Assembly (NCBI GenBank): GCA_016866575.1
Contig: VGMA01000046.1
Location: forward strand, 1-11,597
Length of the DNA: 11,597 nt
Direction of reading: 5' to 3'
DNA from: Chlamydiota bacterium
GTDB taxonomy: Bacteria; Chlamydiota; Chlamydiia; Chlamydiales; VGMA01
In this document: piece by piece, positions 1 through 7,390 of the stretch
Layout of the letters: each line of letters opens with the position of its first letter
How positions within the stretch are numbered: the stretch's first letter is position 1
Program-made: the position numbers and the translations under genes
Notes under the pieces: generated by a model
Database searches by the model: none
Seen by the model: only the letters and a program-made list of their open reading frames with translations
What the model was told of the DNA's origin: nothing

Positions 1-1
1 C

Positions 2-346
2 ATAGGTGTAGATCAAAACTATTTCCTTGAAGTCAAAAAGATCCTTCCTCAAGCAAAAACTATCGCCTCTTTTCATGACTTTACTAAAACTCCAGAAGTA
101 CTAGACCCTATTTTTGATGAATTGTTTTCTATTAAAACCGATTACATAAAAATTGCATGTTATGCCAATGATGAAAAAGATGCTGACAAAATGATTGAAT
201 TCTGTTCAAGAAAAAGAAGTGAAGGACATTTAGTGATAGGCATTTGCATGGGAATTAAAGGGGTGAAAACTAGACTTCACAGCCTCTTTGATTATCGAGC
301 TATCCCCTTTGCTAAAAAAGTGGCTGAAGGACAATTTCTTTTATGA
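2..346 (+). CDS. aroD: 3-dehydroquinate dehydratase, type I (C-terminal part, 5' end outside window)
   Basis: This is the last 114 residues of a type I dehydroquinase, which removes water from 3-dehydroquinate through a Schiff-base lysine in the shikimate pathway (cytoplasmic). The frame is open from the window edge, so the start is missing; the TTG at 122 is an internal Leu codon. Seen directly: the Ser-Phe-His-Asp-Phe motif with the catalytic-base His at 74-76, the Ile-Lys-Ile-Ala motif with the Schiff-base Lys at 149-151, Met-Gly-x-x-Gly-x-x-Thr-Arg near 250-275, and the substrate-loop Gly-Gln just before the end. The protein stops three residues after that Gln, somewhat earlier than usual for the family. 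No shikimate dehydrogenase domain follows, although many chlamydiae carry a fused AroDE (from memory). Confident in the family; whether the short C-terminus matters is unknown. Confidence 0.88.
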   Translation: MGVDQNYFLEVKKILPQAKTIASFHDFTKTPEVLDPIFDELFSIKTDYIKIACYANDEKDADKMIEFCSRKRSEGHLVIGICMGIKGVKTRLHSLFDYRAIPFAKKVAEGQFLL

Positions 347-435
347 TATTCATAGCTCATTTTCTTCATTTTTATATCTAAAAAAAGAGCAAATTTCTTT
401 AAGAATATTTTTGTAACAGAAAAATCCCTATTTCC

Positions 436-464
436 TTGCTTTTTTGCTAAAAACCCTGTATTTA
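436..464 (+). promoter_or_regulatory. possible sigma70-type promoter for the cdaA-htrB-rsmE operon
   Basis: TTGCTT at 436-441 and TATTTA at 459-464 are separated by 17 nt in the AT-rich gap between aroD and the cyclase gene. The -10 box is poor (3 of 6), and an alternative TATAGC lies at 469-474. The position, 10-25 nt before the start codon, would leave a very short leader. Weak support; no riboswitch-like structure was recognised in the 347-489 gap. Confidence 0.25.
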
Positions 465-489
465 TTGGTATAGCAACGGTGTGTTTATC

Positions 490-2517
490 ATGTTTTTTCA
501 TGCCCTTATTCCTTTTGTAGAAATTGTCTTCATCACTGTGATGATCAATTACTTATTTTCTTTTTTCTGGAACACCCGTTCTATGGACCTTATTTTAGGT
601 CTGATTGCATTTTTACTGATTTTTGCCATTTCCTCATGGCTGCATTTCCCTGTCTTAAGCAAATTGATGGTGTTGATAACGAATATGGCAGTGATTGCCA
701 TCATCGTAATTTTTCAGCCTGAGCTTAGAGTTGCTTTATCTAAATTGAGCGTTAAAGGGAAAAAATTTAAAGCTACCACTGAATTTGATAAGTTCCTAGA
801 CAGCTTAGCTACATCTGTTTACCGTCTAGCTGATAAAAAAACAGGTGCTTTGATTGTCATTGAACATGAAGATTCTTTACAAGATATCGTCAAAAAATCG
901 GTCGTTATTGACGCTAATTTCTCTTCTGAACTTCTAGAAACCATCTTCGCTAAAAATACTGTTCTTCACGATGGAGCAGTAATTGTCAGCGACTATAAAA
1001 TAGCTGCCGCTGCTTGCATATTGCCTTTAGCAGAAAGCTTTTTGGTTCAGCGTTCACTAGGTACAAGGCATAGAGCCGGTATGGGCATAAGTAGCATTAC
1101 TGACGCTTTTACCATCATTGTATCAGAAGAAACTGGCAAAGTCTCTTTAGCAAGAGAAGGTTTAATTACCTATAACGTTAAAATCGATCGTTTTAAGAGC
1201 ATCCTAAAGACCCTCTTTTGCCCCGATATTGAAAAAAAGAGTCCAAAAGAGATGGTGTTTTTAGATTGGCTCATAGAATGCAAAAACTGGCTCAAAAGGA
1301 TCTTTGCAGACAATTGGTTTAGAAAGCTTATTTCATTAACTCTAGCTTTGATCATTTGGTTTGTGCTCGACCAATCCCTTACAATGACAAAAACGATACC
1401 AAGCGTTGCTGTTAGGGTGATTAATGTCCCTGAAGGTCAAACAATTAGCGGTTTGCAATCAAATGGTCTTTTAAATAAAAAAACCACTCTTACTTTAACT
1501 GGTAGAAAATCGATCCTTGAGGAAATCAATTCAAGCGATTTTGAAGCCGTTGTCGATGCAGGAAGTAAATCTGGTGAATGGATCGCAACAATTTCTAAAA
1601 ACAACCTAGTTTCACTAAATCCTGAACTCAATGTTGCTGTCCACATCAATAAGATTGTAGAAAAAAACTTTGTTATCAAACTTGTTCCACTTGCAAAAGA
1701 AAAAATCCCTGTTTACGTAACAAAACCGATAGGAGAGCCTCCTAAAGGCTATCAATTCCTCGATGTATGGCCCTATCACCTCTCTTTACCTGTCAGTGGT
1801 CCTGAAGAAGTCATTAAACAGCTAAAATCTCGTGGTTTAAAACTCACTTTCAACCTCAGCGATATATCAGCAAGCCAGCTAGAAAAACTCCATGACTCTC
1901 CTAATCATCGAAATGTGATTAGCTTTCCTGTCCCCTCAGAGTGGAAATCGCTGGTTATTCCTGATTTATCAGATAAGCCGCAAAAAATTGATGATGCGGA
2001 GTCAAAATATTTGCGCATCGATTTTATGCGTGTTGAAATGCTTCCTGTGAAGTTTGCAGTTCCCGTTTCCTTGTACATTCCGCCAGACAACGTCAGTGCT
2101 CAAACTGCTTCTTTAGCTTTAGGAAATAGTGATGTCGTCGAAACTAAAAAAGGGATCAAAGTGATCACCCAGCAGCTGTATGCTAAAGGTGTTAGCGAAA
2201 CCTTTTTGAATGTTGTAAAAGATATGATGGAAATTTGTGTAATACTCAATAGCGCTGATAAAAAGGGGGGATTTCAATGGAGCGTTCAATTCGTCAACTC
2301 AAAACTGCTTGAGGATCGTTACGTCAACATGATGATTACCGATATTTTTGATGAAGAAATTCGCGATATGCAGCCTCGCTTTAGAGAAGAATACCTACGT
2401 AATCGCTTTAGAAATTACATGAATCGGATGCAGCTTTGCACAAAAGATGATAAATCATTAGATCTCTCTTTTGATGTTAAAGGAAAAGAAGTCCTTCTTA
2501 CAGCCTTAGCCCCATGA
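490..2517 (+). CDS. cdaA: diadenylate cyclase fused to a YbbR-domain regulator (CdaA-CdaR fusion)
   Basis: A 675-residue membrane protein expected to make cyclic di-AMP from two ATP. Residues 1-85 hold three hydrophobic segments ending in the family signature Ile-Phe-Gln-Pro-Glu-Leu-Arg. The DAC (DisA_N) domain follows, with Asp-Gly-Ala at 161-163 and Arg-His-Arg at 193-195, the two catalytic/ATP-binding motifs. After about residue 260 comes a further membrane helix (about 281-300) and a long extracytoplasmic-type beta-rich region resembling YbbR repeats, normally the separate CdaR protein that binds and modulates CdaA. No stop or frameshift separates the halves. I prefer ATG 490 because GGTG at 478-481 is spaced 8 nt from it; GTG 481 would add three residues. 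The gene overlaps the acyltransferase gene by 4 nt (ATGA), implying translational coupling. The cyclase assignment is strong; YbbR identity rests on position, topology and composition. Confidence 0.9.
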   Translation: MFFHALIPFVEIVFITVMINYLFSFFWNTRSMDLILGLIAFLLIFAISSWLHFPVLSKLMVLITNMAVIAIIVIFQPELRVALSKLSVKGKKFKATTEFDKFLDSLATSVYRLADKKTGALIVIEHEDSLQDIVKKSVVIDANFSSELLETIFAKNTVLHDGAVIVSDYKIAAAACILPLAESFLVQRSLGTRHRAGMGISSITDAFTIIVSEETGKVSLAREGLITYNVKIDRFKSILKTLFCPDIEKKSPKEMVFLDWLIECKNWLKRIFADNWFRKLISLTLALIIWFVLDQSLTMTKTIPSVAVRVINVPEGQTISGLQSNGLLNKKTTLTLTGRKSILEEINSSDFEAVVDAGSKSGEWIATISKNNLVSLNPELNVAVHINKIVEKNFVIKLVPLAKEKIPVYVTKPIGEPPKGYQFLDVWPYHLSLPVSGPEEVIKQLKSRGLKLTFNLSDISASQLEKLHDSPNHRNVISFPVPSEWKSLVIPDLSDKPQKIDDAESKYLRIDFMRVEMLPVKFAVPVSLYIPPDNVSAQTASLALGNSDVVETKKGIKVITQQLYAKGVSETFLNVVKDMMEICVILNSADKKGGFQWSVQFVNSKLLEDRYVNMMITDIFDEEIRDMQPRFREEYLRNRFRNYMNRMQLCTKDDKSLDLSFDVKGKEVLLTALAP

Positions 2518-3347
2518 TCGCTTTTTACATATTTCGCATTCTGACATATCCGATTCAATGGCTTCCTCACCGTTTTGTCCACTATCTAGGTTGCTTTTTA
2601 GGTTCTGTTTGCTTTTACTTATCCCCTAAACTTAGAAAGAAGACAATCAAGCATATCAAATTGGCTACTACACTAGGTGTTGATGAAAAACAGATACCCA
2701 AAGTGGCAAGAAAAAGCCTAGAAAATCTTCTTATCACCTGTTTAGAATTCATCAAATATGCTTCTAGAGGAGATCCTTTATCGAAGGTAAAGCTCATAGA
2801 TGAGTCGGGAGGCAATTACGAAGGCGCTATTTTCGTTTGCTCACACGAAGCCAACTGGGAAATGTTTTTTTGGCAAGGATCTAAGCTAATGCCTATTGTC
2901 GGCATTTCAAAGCCATTCAAAAACCCTTACTTTGATACTTTTATTCACAAAGCAAGACAACGTCTAGGTGGCAAGCTCTATCCTCCTAATAACGGTCTTA
3001 AAGAGTGTCTAAGAGCCTTACGGCAAAAAAAAGCCGTTGGCCTTTTAATGGACCACTCTAAACCTGGCCAAGGGATTGAAACTGAGTTTTTCGGAAGAAA
3101 AATCTACTCTAATTCTGCTCACGCCCTCTTGTCTTATAAAACAAATGCCCCTATCATACCAGCTACATTGTCTAGAAAAAACCATCTTTATGAAATGCGC
3201 TTTTATCCTCCGATTCTTCCCAACCAAGATCAACCGCTGCAAGAAGAAGTTGAGCGCATAGTACTAGAAACGGAGAAAATTTTCGAAAATTCGATCCGAA
3301 GCGAACCATCTAAGTGGCTCTGGGTCTACAACCGCTTTAGAGTATAG
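2514..3347 (+). CDS. htrB: lysophospholipid acyltransferase family protein (lipid A secondary acyltransferase, HtrB/LpxL-like)
   Basis: This 277-residue protein should transfer a fatty acyl chain to a lipid A precursor at the inner membrane. The N-terminal 40 residues are hydrophobic, the usual membrane anchor. The catalytic H-x4-E motif is His111-Glu-Ala-Asn-Trp-Glu116, in the form typical of LpxL/HtrB. Asp180 in Leu-Met-Asp-His, then Phe-Phe-Gly near 192 and an Ala-Pro-Ile-Ile-Pro stretch, match the later conserved blocks. It is a little shorter than E. coli LpxL (about 306 residues). Its ATG overlaps the stop of the cyclase gene, and no separate Shine-Dalgarno stands out, so translation is probably coupled. 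The order after the cyclase/YbbR genes fits the chlamydial arrangement I recall. The exact acyl donor and acceptor cannot be read from sequence. Confidence 0.88.
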   Translation: MIAFYIFRILTYPIQWLPHRFVHYLGCFLGSVCFYLSPKLRKKTIKHIKLATTLGVDEKQIPKVARKSLENLLITCLEFIKYASRGDPLSKVKLIDESGGNYEGAIFVCSHEANWEMFFWQGSKLMPIVGISKPFKNPYFDTFIHKARQRLGGKLYPPNNGLKECLRALRQKKAVGLLMDHSKPGQGIETEFFGRKIYSNSAHALLSYKTNAPIIPATLSRKNHLYEMRFYPPILPNQDQPLQEEVERIVLETEKIFENSIRSEPSKWLWVYNRFRV

Positions 3348-3348
3348 C

Positions 3349-4044
3349 ATGCCTGATAATCGTTATTTTTCCCCTGATTGCTTTAGTCCATCTAAAACGA
3401 TTTCTATCAAAGACAAAGAGAGTCATCACCTTTGCCGTGTGATGCGAAAAAAAATAGGCGATGAAGTAGAGGTGGTCAATGGAGAAGGTGATTTAGCAAT
3501 CGCTAGAGTACAAAAAATCGAAAAAGATTCTGTAGAACTAGCAATTGAAAACGTTGAAAATCACATAAGGCCCATTAAAGACTTTAGACTAATTCAATCT
3601 ATTGTGCAAATGGCAAAACTTGAACTGATCGTTGAAAAATGTATTGAGCTAGGTTGCACAGAGTTTTGGTTTTTTGGAGCAGCGCGAAGTGAATTTCACA
3701 CCCTTTCAGAAAATAAGCTCGAAAGATTGAACTACATCATGATTTCTGCCATGAAGCAGTGCGGCTCATTTTACCTTCCTAAAATCAAATGGATAGATAA
3801 AATCGAAAAAATAGCTCCACCTAGCGGCCCCTTATTTTTTGGAGATCTAAGAGAAAACACCCCTAGAATTACTTACAGCAAAGAGTCTTGCTCCTTTATC
3901 AATGGTCCTGAGTCAGGTTTTACAGAAAAAGAGATTTTATTCTTTCAGACAAACTGGCATGCAAAAGGCATTTCATTACACGATCATACATTAAGGACTG
4001 AAACTGCTGCAATCACTGCAGCAGCTTTTTTTAGCACTATTTAA
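3349..4044 (+). CDS. rsmE: 16S rRNA (uracil(1498)-N3)-methyltransferase, RsmE
   Basis: This 231-residue SPOUT-family methyltransferase is expected to methylate N3 of U1498 in 16S rRNA using SAM, acting on the assembled 30S subunit. The N-terminal PUA-like beta domain (about 1-75, with Ser-His-His-Leu-x-Arg-Val-x-Arg) is followed by the knotted catalytic domain. Visible family blocks are Lys-Leu-Glu-Leu-Ile-Val-Glu-Lys-Cys-Ile-Glu-Leu-Gly-Cys, Met-Lys-Gln-Cys (usually E-Q-S/C), Gly186-Pro-Glu-Ser-Gly-Phe191 and Leu215-Arg-Thr-Glu-Thr-Ala220. Two knot positions differ from the common form: GPEGGF is GPESGF here, and the SLG before LRTETA is SLH. The gene starts 1 nt after the acyltransferase stop, so it belongs to the same operon. 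Its stop lies 1 nt from the end of the convergent LRR gene. Family assignment is strong. Confidence 0.92.
   Translation: MPDNRYFSPDCFSPSKTISIKDKESHHLCRVMRKKIGDEVEVVNGEGDLAIARVQKIEKDSVELAIENVENHIRPIKDFRLIQSIVQMAKLELIVEKCIELGCTEFWFFGAARSEFHTLSENKLERLNYIMISAMKQCGSFYLPKIKWIDKIEKIAPPSGPLFFGDLRENTPRITYSKESCSFINGPESGFTEKEILFFQTNWHAKGISLHDHTLRTETAAITAAAFFSTI
4004..4032 (+). terminator. intrinsic terminator embedded in the 3' end of rsmE
   Basis: CTGCTGC (4004-4010) pairs perfectly with GCAGCAG (4018-4024) around the 7-nt loop AATCACT, and is followed by C and seven T (4026-4032). This is a textbook hairpin plus U-tract, yet it lies inside rsmE, upstream of the stop at 4042-4044. With the convergent gene ending at 4046 there is no intergenic room for one. 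The stem encodes Ala-rich codons after the conserved RTETA motif, so part of it could be coding coincidence. The minus direction has only three T after the stem. Confidence 0.6.
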
Positions 4045-4045
4045 G

Positions 4046-6667
4046 TTACAGTAGGCACAGCTCTAAATTTTCGCAATCTTCTGGCTCGTAGTTGACTCTT
4101 GTGAATCTCAAATCAATTTTTTTCAACGAGCTATTGCGCTCAAGTCCTTTTACATTTTCTAAATTAACAGCTCTATAAGCGATAAATTCCTCAAGATTTG
4201 GACAATCCTTAGGCGCTTTAGCAACTTTTGTGCCGGTTATATCTATAATTCTTAACTTACTTGAGCCGTTTAATCCATCGATATTCAGTAAATTACGTGC
4301 ATTCTCAGCTTTAAATTCTTCTAAATTTTCACACCCTCTTGGAGCTACAACAACACTTGTTAAACTGATATCTATCTGCGTTACTTTTTTTAAGTTGTTT
4401 AATCCTAGTACGCTATATAGTTTTTCTGCTGAAAAAGCCTTAAACTCCTCAAGATTTTTACATCCTGAAGGAGCTATTACAACCTCTGTATCACTGATGT
4501 CGATCGATCTTAAATACTCTAAATTACTTAGCCCTTGAATATCTTTTAGCTTATACGCACCATGCGCTTCAAAAATTTCAAGACAATCACACCCTGTTGG
4601 AGCTTTTTCTACAAGTGTTGCATTGATATAGATTTCCCTTAAAAATTTTAAATCATTCAATCCCTCTATGGCTTTTACGGACATTGACCTAGAAACATCG
4701 GCTACTTCAAGGTAATCGCAGCCAAATGGCAACATCTCTATTAAGGGAGAAGTAACACGAAGCTCTCGCAAACTTTTTGAGTTGTTTAATCCTTTAAGGC
4801 ATTCTAAATGCATTTCCTCATATGCCAAAAATTCTTCAATCTGATCACAACCACTTGGAGCTTTTTTGATTTTTGTCTTTGAAACACGAAAAACTTTTAA
4901 CTCTTTTAAGTTATCCAATCCCTCGATATCTTCAAGTTCACTTGAATCATAAGCAATAAATATCTGTAAGTGATCACATCCATAAGGCGCTTTTTGGATC
5001 TTTGTTTCTTTTGTCTCAAATCTAATCAAAGATTTTAAATTTTGAAGCCCTTCCACATTTTCAAGTAGAAGCGATTCCAAAGCGAAGAATTCTTGAAGAT
5101 TTAGACATCCCAAAGGTGCTCTCGCAGCTTTTGTTTGACTAAGATCGAGGTGAATTAAGGAAACTAAGTGGTCAAGCCCTTCAACATCTTCGAATTCACC
5201 AGCATTGAAAGCAATAAATGTGTGAAGATTTTTGCAATTATTTGGAGCATTACGCACTTTTGTACCGCTCAGTTGGATAAATTGCAGTTCGGGTAAATGG
5301 CTCAATCCAGAAATATCTACAAGATCTGTTGCATCATGAGCTATAAAATCTTTAAGACCAAAGCACCCATTTGGGGCTTTATCTACTTTTGTATAGCAAA
5401 TATCGATTGTTTTTAAACTCTCCACTAAACTTAAGCCACTTATATCTCTGAGTTTAGACGCTTTTCTAGCTAAAAACACCTCTAAATTGGCACAACCAGA
5501 AGGAGCTGACTCTACTTTTGTTAAACGGATATCAAGCTTTTTAAGAGCCATTGAAAAATCTAATCCATGAATATCTTCAAGTTCACTTGCGTTTCTAGCG
5601 ATAAACACCTCAAGATTTGCACATCCTGTTGGAGCAGATGACACTTGAGTTCCCCAGATATTGATCAATCTTAATAAGCTTAGATTGTTCAATCCTTCAA
5701 GATCTTTGAGACTTTTTGCATTTTTTGCATAAAATTCTTCTAATTTCTGACAATTTTTAGGAGCTTTTTCTACTTTTGTTCCGGCGATATAGATCGCTTT
5801 TAAAAATACCGAATTTTCTAATTGCTCGATCTCTTCAAGCTCTTTTGCTTGATTTGCTATCAATTTTACAAGCTTTGGACAACAAATATCTAACGATCGT
5901 ATTTTCGTTTTTGAAATATTTAACTCTTCTAAATCTTGCCATGCAAAAGTAAATTTATCTATAGGATTAGAGCTGATATCTAAAGATTTAACAGAAGGAA
6001 TAACCTCTATCAGATTTTCTAGAATGCCATTTTGCAATCTTGATTTAGAAAGATTTAAACTCAAGGCTTCATTTTTAATACGCTCATTAAAAGCTTCACA
6101 AGCGATGCTCGATTTAAGCTCTTCAATAGCTACTCCCTCTAAAAGGGCTGCTTTAATGTAAGAGCTCACTAAAATCGATAGATCCCTATTTTCTAAACAA
6201 GAAAGTGTTGTAATCAATAAATAAAGATCTTCACTTTTTAAAAACCTGCTTGAATGCTCTATACAAAGACTAAAAAAACCAGGTTTATCGGTTAAACATC
6301 CATCCATCAATTCATCACGAAGGGTCGATTCACGATTTTTTAGCTCAAAAATTCTCTTAGCTTTTTCTATCATCTCGCATTTTTCAGACCAAGTTAATAA
6401 ATCCTCTTTAAAGGCCAATAAAACTATCTGTTGAATTTTTGCAAAACATTCATCTTCTGATTGTTCAAATTGCACGACCTCTTCGGAAATCACGCCTGCA
6501 TTTGTATGTAAAAAGCCTTCCATATACTCATGGATAGAATTGGCAAAATCCTCTTCTACAACTTCAATACGCCTTCCTTGCCAATATCGCTTGCTTACAC
6601 TTTCTAACTTGTCGAGTAAACCTATTATATTTTGATAGGTAACTAATTTGTTTGTATCGATCGCCAC
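4046..6667 (-). CDS. leucine-rich-repeat protein with 14 exact 43-residue Cys-ending units
   Basis: This 873-residue protein has a mostly helical, charged N-terminal domain (about 1-230) that I cannot assign, two LRR-like segments (about 225-263), then 14 consecutive 43-residue units (264-865) and an 8-residue tail. Each unit is two LRR turns: one of the type N-L-E-E-F-x-A...L-x-x-I-x-G-L, the other L-x-x-I-D-I-x-x-T-K-V-x-x-A-P-x-G-C. There is no signal peptide and no obvious transmembrane helix. The start is GTG 6665-6667 with GGAG at 6676-6679, 8 nt upstream; no ATG fits better. The N-terminal helix with W-S-E-K-C-E and the segment leading into the first LRR loosely resemble the plus-strand protein at 7391-8965, suggesting distant paralogy. 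Likely a protein-binding solenoid and possibly a secreted effector (inference from family habit in amoebal chlamydiae). The gene converges with rsmE at a 1-nt gap. Confidence 0.85.
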   Translation of the reverse strand: MAIDTNKLVTYQNIIGLLDKLESVSKRYWQGRRIEVVEEDFANSIHEYMEGFLHTNAGVISEEVVQFEQSEDECFAKIQQIVLLAFKEDLLTWSEKCEMIEKAKRIFELKNRESTLRDELMDGCLTDKPGFFSLCIEHSSRFLKSEDLYLLITTLSCLENRDLSILVSSYIKAALLEGVAIEELKSSIACEAFNERIKNEALSLNLSKSRLQNGILENLIEVIPSVKSLDISSNPIDKFTFAWQDLEELNISKTKIRSLDICCPKLVKLIANQAKELEEIEQLENSVFLKAIYIAGTKVEKAPKNCQKLEEFYAKNAKSLKDLEGLNNLSLLRLINIWGTQVSSAPTGCANLEVFIARNASELEDIHGLDFSMALKKLDIRLTKVESAPSGCANLEVFLARKASKLRDISGLSLVESLKTIDICYTKVDKAPNGCFGLKDFIAHDATDLVDISGLSHLPELQFIQLSGTKVRNAPNNCKNLHTFIAFNAGEFEDVEGLDHLVSLIHLDLSQTKAARAPLGCLNLQEFFALESLLLENVEGLQNLKSLIRFETKETKIQKAPYGCDHLQIFIAYDSSELEDIEGLDNLKELKVFRVSKTKIKKAPSGCDQIEEFLAYEEMHLECLKGLNNSKSLRELRVTSPLIEMLPFGCDYLEVADVSRSMSVKAIEGLNDLKFLREIYINATLVEKAPTGCDCLEIFEAHGAYKLKDIQGLSNLEYLRSIDISDTEVVIAPSGCKNLEEFKAFSAEKLYSVLGLNNLKKVTQIDISLTSVVVAPRGCENLEEFKAENARNLLNIDGLNGSSKLRIIDITGTKVAKAPKDCPNLEEFIAYRAVNLENVKGLERNSSLKKIDLRFTRVNYEPEDCENLELCLL
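4073..5878 (-). repeat. 14 tandem 129-bp units encoding paired LRR turns
   Basis: The period is exactly 129 bp with no insertion or deletion over 14 units (1806 bp). For example, the GGAGCT landmark recurs at 4341, 4470 and 4599. Position 43 of every unit is Cys, usually in Ala-Pro-x-Gly-Cys. Units 9 and 10 are the most divergent (the T-K-V element is lost in unit 9, and N-L-E-E-F is changed in unit 10). The units differ considerably at DNA level, so the array is old and held by selection, not a recent expansion. Confidence 0.9.
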
Positions 6668-6675
6668 CCTTTACT

Positions 6676-6679
6676 CTCC
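6676..6679 (-). promoter_or_regulatory. ribosome binding site deciding the GTG start of the LRR gene
   Basis: GGAG on the minus strand lies 8 nt before GTG 6665-6667. This supports the non-ATG start for the 873-residue LRR protein. The AT-rich region further upstream (6680-6860) shows no convincing promoter hexamers. Confidence 0.6.
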
Positions 6680-6861
6680 AGATCACAGTTTTTATCTTAT
6701 TTTGATCGTTCAATATCCCAGATTGATTTATTTTAATCATCACACAAAAACTAACTATTACAATTGATAATATTGAATTTGCACCCAGATTATATTTCGA
6801 AAACGATTTAAATTCTATGAAATGCATTCTTGCTATTGAATAAAATATCTTATGATCAAAA

Positions 6862-6893
6862 AAAAGGCCCTGTTTTAAATAACAGAGCCTTTT
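6862..6893 (-). terminator. intrinsic terminator downstream of the decayed repeat-Smr gene
   Basis: AAAAGGC-C-CTGTT (6862-6874) pairs with AACAG-A-GCCTTTT (6881-6893) around a 6-nt loop, with one C/A mismatch. Read on the minus strand, the hairpin runs into eight consecutive T (complement of the A run 6858-6865), a strong U-tract. On the plus strand only four T follow. It lies about 20 nt beyond the frameshift-corrected stop at 6912, so it is the retained terminator of the pseudogene. The remaining gap 6668-6861, upstream of the LRR gene, shows no gene. Confidence 0.7.
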
Positions 6894-6911
6894 AAAAAAA
6901 CTACGTTTTTA

Positions 6912-7247
6912 TTAAGCAAACAAAATGGTAATAATACCGGGATTAGACCAATCTTGGGCACATCTCGAGCCAGGCATTTCTTTAACTAAAAAAATCACTA
7001 AAATACTTTTGAAACTCATAAAGCTCTCGGGCATTAGAATGTAAACCCTTTTTCGTCATAAACGTAAAAGATTTTGTTACAGGATTGCACTCTATTAATT
7101 TTAAAAGCGCGCAGATACCCGCTCCGTGCGAATAATAATGTAAATCATATCCTCGTTGTTCACCTCTATATTCCGGTAAACCCATCATCTTATCAAATAT
7201 TTCTAGCGCTTCATTGTACAATTTGAACCCAACAGAGTCCTAGCCAT
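6912..7247 (-). pseudogene. remnant of a repeat-Smr protein paralogue (C-terminus only, two frameshifts)
   Basis: The minus-strand peptide from 7221 to 6982 closely matches the C-terminal Smr region of the large protein at 9251-11597: Pro-Glu-Tyr-Arg-Gly-Glu, Gly-Tyr-Asp-Leu-His, Lys-Gly-Leu-His-Ser and Glu-Leu-Tyr-Glu-Phe-Gln-Lys-Tyr-Phe. The frame stops at 6982-6984 because a run of seven A (6988-6994, plus strand) replaces the six in the intact gene (9327-9332). Removing one base continues the match through Lys-Glu-Met-Pro and Ser-Asn-Pro-Gly to TAA at 6912-6914. At the other end, homology continues to the Met-Ala codons at 7242-7247 only if one missing base is restored near 7221. No 34-residue repeats remain upstream. 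Two Smr motif residues are also lost (DLHG to DLHY, TGKG to TKKG), consistent with inactivity. A short expressed peptide cannot be excluded but is unlikely. Confidence 0.85.
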
Positions 7248-7333
7248 GGGAGAAATTAATATTAAGTGAATTATAGAAAATCTACGTCTGGTTGGATACG
7301 CATTTTTAACTACTATTAAAAACGAAAATTAAA

Positions 7334-7362
7334 TAGAATTTAAGACAGTTTTTTTTTATAAT
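7334..7362 (+). promoter_or_regulatory. probable promoter of the membrane/BTB-like/LRR gene
   Basis: A perfect TATAAT lies at 7357-7362, preceded by a run of T, 28 nt before the ATG at 7391. The best -35 at 17 nt spacing is TAGAAT (7334-7339), matching only 3 of 6. The start has only a weak AAAG as ribosome site. The -10 is convincing; the -35 is not. Confidence 0.45.
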
Positions 7363-7390
7363 CAATATGATTTTTTAACTCAAAGATTTT

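Noticed and set aside
122..346. Separate 74-residue protein starting at TTG 122
   Set aside because: The same frame is open from base 2 and encodes the upstream catalytic His of the dehydroquinase, so this is the middle of aroD.
347..489. c-di-AMP (ydaO-type) riboswitch upstream of the cyclase gene
   Set aside because: The gap is short and AT-rich, with no paired structure or conserved riboswitch blocks that I can recognise.
4230..4538. Plus-strand ORF within the LRR array
   Set aside because: A shadow of the 129-bp repeats read antisense; its own repeat pattern follows directly from the LRR units.
6564..6827. 87-codon minus-strand ORF overlapping the start of the LRR gene
   Set aside because: Low-complexity composition, no family resemblance, and it overlaps the N-terminal coding region and ribosome site of the 873-residue protein in another frame.
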